This document shows, piece after piece, positions 18,019-24,798 of a stretch of DNA of 64,000 nt (the stretch's first letter is position 1; every line of letters starts with the position of its first letter). The translations under genes and the position numbers were made by a program. The notes beneath the pieces are model-generated. The model saw only the letters and a program-made list of their open reading frames with translations. It searched no databases and was not told the origin of the DNA. The stretch lies in contig NZ_JABZEO010000010.1 in assembly GCF_013385175.1 (NCBI RefSeq), forward strand, positions 1 through 64,000. The letters are read 5' to 3'. The DNA is from Allochromatium humboldtianum (GTDB lineage: Bacteria; Pseudomonadota; Gammaproteobacteria; Chromatiales; Chromatiaceae).

Positions 18019-18736
18019 GATCCGAACGAGGCATCAAGGCGACAGACACCTCGGGCGGACACGGTGGGGCCAGGGCCGCCAGCAGTGCCTCCACACCGAC
18101 GGCTTGGAGCAGGTCGAGCCCGATCACCACCCCGTCCGCCCCGCCCTCGCGGCTGAGGTTTTCAAGATGGCGCGCTTCGGTGGCTCCCCCGGAGAGCCAG
18201 AGCCCCTCGGGATACTCGGCCCGCGCTCGCTCCAGAAGATCCAGATCCAGCCCCCGGCCGCGTCGCTCGGCCTCGCGGGCGTGCAGCCAGATCCGCTTGA
18301 AGCCCAGGTCACGGGCACGCCGGAGGGTCGGAATCAGCAGCCGGTCGCCGTCCGTGACCCGATAGCCGTGGATGGTCGCCGCGTCCGGGGTAAAGAACTT
18401 GAAGCCTTCGCCGCTGTAATTGGCCATGCGGTAGCTGACCTCCTGCGGGTAGACGGTCAGGCGCGGCAACCAGTTGCGCTCCGGCTGGGCGTCGCGCAGG
18501 GCGGCGCAGGCATCCAGTCCGGCATCGACTACGCACGCCGGAGCGGCATCCGCGTCCCAGTCCGCTTGCGCATCCGCACTCGGAGCGCAGAGCGCGGCGA
18601 CTGGGGCCGGCAGGGCGCCGGCCTCGCGCGGACTGAGACAGCCGCCCTCCACCACCAGGCCCGCCAGACCGGCCAGTCGTTGCGTGTCAAACCCCTCGGG
18701 TAGGGGGCCGGTCAGATGCAAGTACAGTTCAGTCAT
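18005..18736 (-). CDS. HisA/HisF-like TIM-barrel protein
   Basis: A 243-residue protein that fits the phosphate-binding TIM-barrel superfamily (HisA, TrpF, ThiE-like). Late strands read KRIWLHARE, GLWLSGGATEARHLENL and GADGVVIGLDLLQAVG, with the two glycine-rich phosphate-binding loops. Residues typical of histidine biosynthesis are not apparent and no his genes are near. It starts 2 nt after the double Mrp gene and overlaps the rhodanese by 14 nt. Its position beside an FeS-carrier ATPase suggests cofactor maturation, which is inference. Confidence 0.6.
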   Translation of the reverse strand: MTELYLHLTGPLPEGFDTQRLAGLAGLVVEGGCLSPREAGALPAPVAALCAPSADAQADWDADAAPACVVDAGLDACAALRDAQPERNWLPRLTVYPQEVSYRMANYSGEGFKFFTPDAATIHGYRVTDGDRLLIPTLRRARDLGFKRIWLHAREAERRGRGLDLDLLERARAEYPEGLWLSGGATEARHLENLSREGGADGVVIGLDLLQAVGVEALLAALAPPCPPEVSVALMPRSDHAAV

Positions 18737-18738
18737 TC

Positions 18739-20886
18739 TCAATCCTCGATCAATCGTTCCCAGAAGGCGGCATGGGCGGCACGGGTGTTGGGATCGGCCT
18801 CACGCAAGGTCGCCCGAGCTTCCCGCTCCAGCGCGGCGCGGAGCTGGTGCGCGAACTCCTGGAAGATCCGGGCGGCGGCGCTCTCGGGTAGCGCCTCGAC
18901 CAAGGGCCGGCCGGTGTCGGCGAGCGCCTGTCCGGCGGGATCGAGCGGCAGGCGGCCCAGATAGGGGACGTGGCGGCGGCGGGCGAGCGCGCGCACGTCG
19001 GCGTCCGGAAAGAGCGGCATGGATTCGCCGCAGCGCGGACAGACCAGATGGCTCATATTCTCGATCACCCCGAGCACCGGAATATCCAGCTCATGGAAGA
19101 GCGCGATGCCGCGCTCGGCGTCGACCTGGGCGAGCCGCTGCGGCGTTGTCACCAGCACCGCCCCGCTGACCGGCAGACGCTCCAGCAGACTGAGCTGGAC
19201 ATCGCCGGTGCCGGGCGGCAGATCGACCAGCAGCACATCCAGATCCGGCCAGGCGACGCCATAGACCATGTCCATCAGGGTCTGAGTCACCAGCGGTCCC
19301 TTCCACACCAGGGCCGCCTCGGGCGGGATGCGCTGGGCGATCGAGAGGCTGTGGACGCCGTGGCCGACGGCGGGGATGGCGCGTCCTGACGCGTCCTGCT
19401 CCAGCTCGGTGTCGGTGCCGAGCATCCGCGCGATGGAGGGGCCATAGAGATCCGCGTCCAGCACGCCGACGCGCAGACCCTGGGCACGCAGGGCGCAGGC
19501 CAGATTCACCGTCACCGTGGACTTGCCGACCCCGCCCTTGCCGCTGGCGACCAGGACGACATCGCGCACACCGGGGATGGGCTCGCCGGGCTCGGCATAG
19601 CGCGGGGCCGTATCGGGCTCCGGGTTGATGGGGGCTTGACTGGTGCCGGAGCGAACCGGGATGGGGATCGGCGGCTCGGTCCGTGGCATGGTGTCCGCGC
19701 GACAGTCCATCGGCCCGGTCTCCTCGGGGGACTGCACTGGCACGGCTTCCGCCGACACAGTGCGTCGGGCACGCATGGCATACCCTTCTGGTTGGTCCGC
19801 CTGATCGAGACCCAGCCTCCCGGCGACTCGCCCAGCCAGCGCCTGGAACCAGGCACTCGCCGCCGTCTCCGGACTCGCCACCAGCGGCGGACGTCCGGCA
19901 TCGGACGCCTCGGCGAGCGCCGCATCGAAGGGCAGCCGCGCCAGCAGCGGCAGGCCGGTCAGCGTCGCCAGCTCCGCGCCACCGCCCGCGCCGAACAGGG
20001 CGGTCTCGGTCCCGCAACGACCGCAGACCAGACCGGCGAGGTTCTCGACGATCCCCAGACAGGGCACCGCCAGATCCGCGAACATCTCCATTCCGCGCCG
20101 CACGTCATCCACCGCGACCTGTCCCGGCGCGGTGACGGTGAGGATGCCGGCCAGCGGGGCCTGGCGCGCCGCCTCCAGATGCACATCGGAAGTGCCGGGC
20201 GGCAGGTCGATGAGCAGCAGGTCCAGTTCGCCCCAATCGACCTCGGTGAACAACTGCGCCAGCCCGCGCTCGACCAGCGGACCGCGCCAGATCAGGGCCT
20301 TGGTCTCCGGCAGCAGGAAGCCGAGCGAGACGACCTTCAGGCCGTGCCGTTCCAGCGGGCGCACCCGCGTCCCATCGGACGTAGTCTCCATCCGCCCTTC
20401 GATCCCGAGCAGGGTCGGCGCCGAGGGGCCGTGGACATCGGCATCCAGCAGACCGACCTGGAGTCCGCGTGCGGCGAGTGCCAGGGCCAAGTTGACGGCG
20501 ACCGTGGATTTGCCCACCCCGCCCTTGCCGCTGTGCACGCCGATCACGCGGCTGATCCCCGGCAGCTCGGAACGCAGACAGATCGAGCGCGGACGCGGCT
20601 TGACCACCAGGCGTTCGACGCCCGGCTCGTCCGCGAGCAGCGTCTGGATGGTCTCGGCCAGGGCGGACTGGGCCGCCTCGCTCGGGAAGCGCTCGGGATC
20701 GAGCAGCACCCGCACCGCGCCGCCCGTGGCGACCACGGCATAGACCTGGCCGTCCGTCACCACATCGAGGCCGTGCGCGGCGTCCTGGATCTGACTCAGG
20801 ATAGTCAGCAGGCGCTGCTCCAGGCGCGCATCCGCGTCTGGATCGTTCCGCGACCGTTCCGGTGCAGCGATCTGGCTCAAGGGCAT
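18739..20886 (-). CDS. Tandem Mrp/NBP35-type FeS carrier ATPase (two domains fused)
   Basis: A 715-residue fusion. Residues 20-100 resemble a MIP18/DUF59 domain. Residues 110-360 are a first Mrp ATPase (P-loop GKGGVGKST at 120-128, LIDLPPGTSD, CxxC at 288-291). A Pro-rich linker follows. Residues 440-690 are a second Mrp ATPase (GKGGVGKST at 449-457, VDLPPGTGD, CxxC at 616-619). Mrp proteins dimerise to bind a bridging FeS cluster, so one chain could form the whole pseudo-dimer. It overlaps the cytochrome gene upstream by 10 nt. It probably matures or inserts clusters for this operon's redox proteins. Confidence 0.9.
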   Translation of the reverse strand: MPLSQIAAPERSRNDPDADARLEQRLLTILSQIQDAAHGLDVVTDGQVYAVVATGGAVRVLLDPERFPSEAAQSALAETIQTLLADEPGVERLVVKPRPRSICLRSELPGISRVIGVHSGKGGVGKSTVAVNLALALAARGLQVGLLDADVHGPSAPTLLGIEGRMETTSDGTRVRPLERHGLKVVSLGFLLPETKALIWRGPLVERGLAQLFTEVDWGELDLLLIDLPPGTSDVHLEAARQAPLAGILTVTAPGQVAVDDVRRGMEMFADLAVPCLGIVENLAGLVCGRCGTETALFGAGGGAELATLTGLPLLARLPFDAALAEASDAGRPPLVASPETAASAWFQALAGRVAGRLGLDQADQPEGYAMRARRTVSAEAVPVQSPEETGPMDCRADTMPRTEPPIPIPVRSGTSQAPINPEPDTAPRYAEPGEPIPGVRDVVLVASGKGGVGKSTVTVNLACALRAQGLRVGVLDADLYGPSIARMLGTDTELEQDASGRAIPAVGHGVHSLSIAQRIPPEAALVWKGPLVTQTLMDMVYGVAWPDLDVLLVDLPPGTGDVQLSLLERLPVSGAVLVTTPQRLAQVDAERGIALFHELDIPVLGVIENMSHLVCPRCGESMPLFPDADVRALARRRHVPYLGRLPLDPAGQALADTGRPLVEALPESAAARIFQEFAHQLRAALEREARATLREADPNTRAAHAAFWERLIED

Positions 20887-21158
20887 ATGAGAGACTCCTC
20901 CAAATAGCGGCGGATGATGACCGCCTCTTCTTCATCGATGACCTGATCGGCCTCGTGCAGACGCCGCATGGTGTCGACGATGGCCGGGCGCTGCCGGGGC
21001 GCGAACTCGCACAGACGCTCAACGCGCAGCGCGTGGCAGGCGGCACAGCGGGTCTTGAACAGCGCCTCGGGCGTGCGCGGGCGACTCAACCACGGATAGC
21101 CACCGAGGAGTGCTCCAAGCAGGCCGAGACTGAGCAGGGGGCGGATCAGCCACGGCAC
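20877..21158 (-). CDS. Small membrane-anchored cytochrome c
   Basis: About 93 residues with an N-terminal hydrophobic anchor (LIRPLLSLGLLGALLGG) and one haem c motif, CAACH. The region after it (AIVDTMRRLHEADQVIDEEEAVIIRRYLEE) resembles the C-terminal part of small class I or dihaem-type c domains; no obvious Met ligand pattern is conserved beyond MRR. The start is uncertain: a TTG at 21170 or the GTG at 21158. It lies between the polyferredoxin and the double Mrp gene and is probably part of the electron path of the molybdoenzyme. Confidence 0.75.
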   Translation of the reverse strand: MPWLIRPLLSLGLLGALLGGYPWLSRPRTPEALFKTRCAACHALRVERLCEFAPRQRPAIVDTMRRLHEADQVIDEEEAVIIRRYLEESLICP

Positions 21159-21173
21159 GCGCCCAGCCAACCC

Positions 21174-22346
21174 TCAAGCACCCAATAGGTCCAGCCAGTC
21201 CTCATCCAGTGCGTCCTCCTTGGCGCAGATGGGACAGTGCTTCGCGTCCGGTGTCTCCGGCTCGAAACCATCGCCGCAGCGCGCGCAGACCGTGAGTCGG
21301 CGCATCATGAGGGTCGCACGCGGCGCGGCTACCTGGCTCACCCGATGCGCCGGCTGGATCGCAATGGCCTCGACCGGGCAAAGCGCATTGCAGAGACCGC
21401 AGTCGGTGCAGAGCGTCGGCTCGAAAGAGATCGCCAGCGCGGTGCGTCCCTCCTCATGCGCGAGCAGGGCGCCGGTCGGACAGCGCTGTCCGCACACCAG
21501 ACAGCCGGTGCAGTGCGCCTCCAGGGTGCGCAGCCGCCAGGGCAGCGGCCGCTCGGCGGCCCAAGGCAACTGCTCGACCCGCGCCGCCAGCGGCACCTGA
21601 TAGGGATGCGGCCGACGGACCTCGGTGATGTCGCCCTGGAAGAAGGGCAGATCCGTGCCCGCCTCGTCGTCCTCCTCGACCGGCGCCAGCCAGCACGCCG
21701 CCTCCAGCGAGGCGCGCGCCCCGGCGAAGCGCAGGAAGGCGCGGCGGCTGAGCTGGGGCTGATCCTGACGGGCGCGCGGCCCGGCAGCGGCCGACTCGCC
21801 TGGCGTAGCCTGGTACAGGCGGGGCGCAGACTCCCCGAGACGTCGCGACAGGCGGCGGCCAACGCGCGCGAGCCACTCCAGCGCGCCGCCGTGCCGACAG
21901 CCGGTGCACTGCTCCAGACCGTGCAGATGCAGCGTCTCGACCCCGTCGGCGCGCGCGGCGGCCAGCAACCGCTCGTCGAGCACCCTGAAGCAGGGGATCA
22001 CCACCCCGCCGCCGCCATCCCGGCTCGCCCCACAATGGAGATGCACTTCGGGCGCACCATCGAGCGCGGCCAGGAACCGCGCCGGTGAGAAACCGCTCAG
22101 ACGCAGCGCCCCGGCCGGGCAGACGGGCACGCAGCCGCCGCAGCCGGTGCAGCGCGTGCGGTCGACGTCCAGGGCATCAGGCGATAGTGAGAGGGCATCG
22201 GCATGACAGGCGGCGGCACAGCGGCGGCAGTGCTCGCCACGTCCGCGCAGATTGAGACAGAGGGTTTCCTCCTCCAGCAGCTCGCGACCCTCCAATAGGG
22301 CCAGCGCCGCGCCACGGTTCGATGGAGTCGGCATCGCGTTCAGCAT
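21174..22346 (-). CDS. Polyferredoxin with four [4Fe-4S] motifs and a zinc-ribbon tail
   Basis: About 390 residues. The N-terminal ferredoxin pair has CRRCAAACHADAL and CTGCGGCVPVCPAGAL. A middle Cys-containing domain follows (HCGASRDGGGG, CTGCRHGGALEWL). Then comes a Tat-like LSRRAFLRFAGA segment that may be vestigial because it is internal. The C-terminal ferredoxin pair has CTGCLVCGQRCPTGAL and CTDCGLCNALCPVEAI. A rubredoxin/zinc-ribbon-like end has CARCGDG and CPIC. It overlaps the preceding gene by 7 nt. Probable soluble electron carrier for the operon's enzyme; the fusion may join two ancestral ferredoxins. Confidence 0.82.
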   Translation of the reverse strand: MLNAMPTPSNRGAALALLEGRELLEEETLCLNLRGRGEHCRRCAAACHADALSLSPDALDVDRTRCTGCGGCVPVCPAGALRLSGFSPARFLAALDGAPEVHLHCGASRDGGGGVVIPCFRVLDERLLAAARADGVETLHLHGLEQCTGCRHGGALEWLARVGRRLSRRLGESAPRLYQATPGESAAAGPRARQDQPQLSRRAFLRFAGARASLEAACWLAPVEEDDEAGTDLPFFQGDITEVRRPHPYQVPLAARVEQLPWAAERPLPWRLRTLEAHCTGCLVCGQRCPTGALLAHEEGRTALAISFEPTLCTDCGLCNALCPVEAIAIQPAHRVSQVAAPRATLMMRRLTVCARCGDGFEPETPDAKHCPICAKEDALDEDWLDLLGA

Positions 22347-22783
22347 GGCAGGACGCCCTCGCCGGCGTCGAACTCCAGGCGGCCCGCACGCCCTGACTCC
22401 AGGCGCCGCCCCAGCCAATGCGTCAGCGCAACCGCGCCGACCATGTTGGTGGCAAGCGGGACGTTGTTGAGGTCGCAGGCGCGATAGAAGGGCGTGATGT
22501 CGGGCTCGTCCAAGCGATTCGTCTCCAGGTCGCGGAGGAAATAGACGGCGCGGATGCTATTGGTGCAGATGAGTCCGCAGAGCTGGATTTCCCCGCCCCG
22601 GCGCCCGGAGAACAGCGACGTGACCTCCAGCCCGGTTTCGGCCTCGATGGCCGCGCCGGTCTCCAGCGTGGCGAGCAGGCGATAGTCCGCGAACACCGCC
22701 CGGCGCTTGCGCACCAGCTTCACCAGGTCCGGCAGACGGGCGGTGTGGGCGATCAGGATCAGGGTCTTACCGGCGCCGGACAT
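22340..22783 (-). CDS. Methylglyoxal-synthase-fold protein with altered active site
   Basis: A 147-residue protein that aligns by eye with MgsA: LIAHTARLPDL, ATLETGAAIE, SGRRGGEIQLCGLI, LDEPDITPF and VPLATNM. Key MgsA residues differ. The phosphate-site AHD is AHT, the catalytic Asp after GG is Glu65, and the His of the HDPD loop is missing. Methylglyoxal synthesis is therefore doubtful. It may be a phosphate- or oxyanion-binding regulator or a divergent lyase. The start overlaps the glycosyltransferase stop (TGATG). Confidence 0.72.
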   Translation of the reverse strand: MSGAGKTLILIAHTARLPDLVKLVRKRRAVFADYRLLATLETGAAIEAETGLEVTSLFSGRRGGEIQLCGLICTNSIRAVYFLRDLETNRLDEPDITPFYRACDLNNVPLATNMVGAVALTHWLGRRLESGRAGRLEFDAGEGVLPC

Positions 22784-23916
22784 CAGAGTCCTCCAGCGAG
22801 CGGCCGGCTCACCGTCGCGGCCGGAATCGATCGGCTCCCCGCGCGGACCTCCAGATACAACAGACGGTGCCCCTCGGCGAGTCGGGTCATGGCGACACGG
22901 ACCGGCTCGCAGGGTCCGCGTTGGGCGGCGAGCGCCGTTCGATCCGCGACCAGCCCGAGCAGTCGTTCCGCCAACAGCTCGGGTTGATCGTGCGGATAGG
23001 TCTGTCCCTGCCAACCCTCGCGGAAGCCGGTTCCCTGCACCCGGTCGGAGCGCAGCACCGGCACGCCGAAGGCCGCCGCCAGATCGGTGAGCGGACTCTT
23101 GCAGCGCTTACGGTAGGGCATGACCAGGAGATCGCCGGTCGAGAACAGATGCTTGACCTCGGGCGGGCGCAGATAGCGGTCGATCACTGTGATCCGCAGC
23201 CGCGCGCGAGCCGCAGCGAGCAGGTGAGGATCGATCCCGGTCAGAACCCCCTCCCCCGCAACCACCAGATGCAGGTGCGCCGGCCAGGGTCGGGCGGCCA
23301 GCACGCCGAGCAGCACGTCCAGCCCCTTGCGGGCCGAGCCATGGCCGAAGAACAGCAGCCGCAACTCTTCGTCCCGGGCCTTGGCCAGCTCCGGACAGGG
23401 CTGTGTCGGGAAGCTATCGAGCGCCATGGGGTTGGGGCTGCCGGGTAGATGAGCAAGCCGCTCCTGGGGCGTGTCGAGCAGTTCCTCCAGCGCCCAGCCC
23501 ATGTGCTTGTCGCGCGCGACCACGCGATCGACGCGCCGATAGAGGGCGCGAAACAGCGGCAGGCTCAGCCAGCGCCGCTCGTGCGGCAGGATGTTGTGCG
23601 GGGTGTAGATCACCGCGATGCCGCGCGCCCTGGCCCAGTGCAGGAAGGCAAGCGCCGCCAGCGGGCGATTGATCCATTGCAGATGCACCACGTCCGGTCG
23701 GTATTCACGCACCTCGCGGCACAGACACAACCAGCCGGCCAGCCCATCGGCGAGACAGGCCCGCTTGTCGAAGGGCGCCGACCAATCGGCCAGCTCGTCA
23801 CGCGCGCCGGTCAGGAGCCGCACGGCTTCGCCGGCCTGGTGCAGACCCGAGGCCAGGGCATGGCTGTAGTGACAGAGGAACCCGCGGCCCGAGCCCTCGA
23901 CGATCAGGATGCGCAT
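22783..23916 (-). CDS. GT4-family glycosyltransferase
   Basis: A 377-residue GT-B fold glycosyltransferase. The N-terminal domain has GRGFLCHYSHALASGL, DVVHLQWINRPLAAL and YTPHNILPHERRW. The nucleotide-sugar half has LLFFGHGSARKGLDVLL, HLVVAGEG and a donor-site helix (SPLTDLAAAFGVPVL) with Asp where most GT4 enzymes have Glu. It is cytoplasmic, with no signal. It sits between the TorD-like chaperone and the MGS-like gene, with overlap downstream. A sugar-modification role inside a respiratory operon is odd and unexplained. Confidence 0.82.
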   Translation of the reverse strand: MRILIVEGSGRGFLCHYSHALASGLHQAGEAVRLLTGARDELADWSAPFDKRACLADGLAGWLCLCREVREYRPDVVHLQWINRPLAALAFLHWARARGIAVIYTPHNILPHERRWLSLPLFRALYRRVDRVVARDKHMGWALEELLDTPQERLAHLPGSPNPMALDSFPTQPCPELAKARDEELRLLFFGHGSARKGLDVLLGVLAARPWPAHLHLVVAGEGVLTGIDPHLLAAARARLRITVIDRYLRPPEVKHLFSTGDLLVMPYRKRCKSPLTDLAAAFGVPVLRSDRVQGTGFREGWQGQTYPHDQPELLAERLLGLVADRTALAAQRGPCEPVRVAMTRLAEGHRLLYLEVRAGSRSIPAATVSRPLAGGL

Positions 23917-23940
23917 GAGTGGCTCACCTCCATCATCCGC

Positions 23941-24690
23941 CTAGAGACCCGATGCCTTGCGGAAATCGGCGTTGTAGTCGAGCTTTTGGGGTTCGCGCCG
24001 GTTCTTGGCCAGCAGCTCCTTGAGCCCACGCCGGTCGGTGATCTCGGCCAGCGCCTGCCACAGGAGCTGCTCGGTGAACTGGAGCACCTGGCGGTAGAAG
24101 GGGTGCAGCGCCGCGCGCGCGGCGCGCTGGCACCAGCCGGGCGCCCAGGGTCCAAGCTGCTCCAGTAGAAAGCGGTCATAACGCTGTCTGGCCTGCTCGG
24201 CGGCCTCGGTGTCACCCCGGCGCAAGGCTTCCGCCTCGGCCTCGGCGAGATGGCCGAGGAAGCCGAGCAGGGTGCCGATGTGGTCCGGGAACTCCCCGCT
24301 CAGGCGCCGCCGGTAGTCGAAGCCGGCCTCGCGGTAGGCCGCTGCCGCACGGTCGCAGGGCTCGCGGAAGAGCGCCCCGGTCTCGAACACCGAGGCGTGG
24401 GGGTTGACGCAGCCGGGAGCGACCAGGAGTCCGGTGTATTCCTCGGCCAGGACTTCGAGCAGGGTGTCTTCGGCGGTTGCGAAGAAGTCGGCATCGAGTG
24501 TCCAGCCCGCGGCGCTCAGTGGCTCGCGCAGTGCGCCGCGCAGCAGGCGCAGTGTCTCGCGGTCGAGCTCCTCTTCGAGACAGCGCGCAATCAGCTTGTA
24601 CAGACCTGACAGCGCGGCGCGCTCCTCGATGGTTTCATCGGACGCGACCGGCCTGGATGACTGGGTCGCGGTCTGGTGATGTGTCTGCAT
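23941..24690 (-). CDS. TorD-family molybdoenzyme chaperone
   Basis: A 249-residue all-helical TorD/DmsD-type protein. It has a family-like LYKLIARCLEEELD helix, EYTGLLVAPGCVNPHASVFETG (a variant of the TorD/NarJ EyxxLFxxP...P..S region) and LGFLGHLAEAEAEAL. Such chaperones bind the Tat signal and help insert the molybdenum cofactor, which fits the Tat-bearing catalytic subunit directly upstream. The ATG at 24690 follows a GAGGA ribosome site. A perfect 20-bp inverted repeat lies between this gene and the catalytic subunit. Confidence 0.88.
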   Translation of the reverse strand: MQTHHQTATQSSRPVASDETIEERAALSGLYKLIARCLEEELDRETLRLLRGALREPLSAAGWTLDADFFATAEDTLLEVLAEEYTGLLVAPGCVNPHASVFETGALFREPCDRAAAAYREAGFDYRRRLSGEFPDHIGTLLGFLGHLAEAEAEALRRGDTEAAEQARQRYDRFLLEQLGPWAPGWCQRAARAALHPFYRQVLQFTEQLLWQALAEITDRRGLKELLAKNRREPQKLDYNADFRKASGL

Positions 24691-24711
24691 TCCTCGAATT
24701 CCTCGTTTGGA

Positions 24712-24794
24712 TAGGGTACGCATCGCGTACCATTCCACCAGCGACGGGTTCCGTCAGGGTTGGCGGATGCGTTCGGTACGCGATGCGTACCCTA
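24712..24794. repeat. 20-bp perfect inverted repeat (palindromic unit)
   Basis: TAGGGTACGCATCGCGTACC at 24712-24731 is repeated inverted, without mismatch, at 24775-24794, with 43 bases between. Each arm also contains its own palindrome GGTACGC-N3-GCGTACC. The structure fits a REP/MITE-like unit lying in the gap between the catalytic-subunit stop and the torD-like start. In mRNA it would form a strong stem that could stabilise the upstream message or reduce read-through. Confidence 0.85.
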
Positions 24795-24798
24795 CAGA

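Noticed and set aside
22340-22783. Functional methylglyoxal synthase
   Set aside because: Key catalytic residues are replaced, so the enzyme name is not used.
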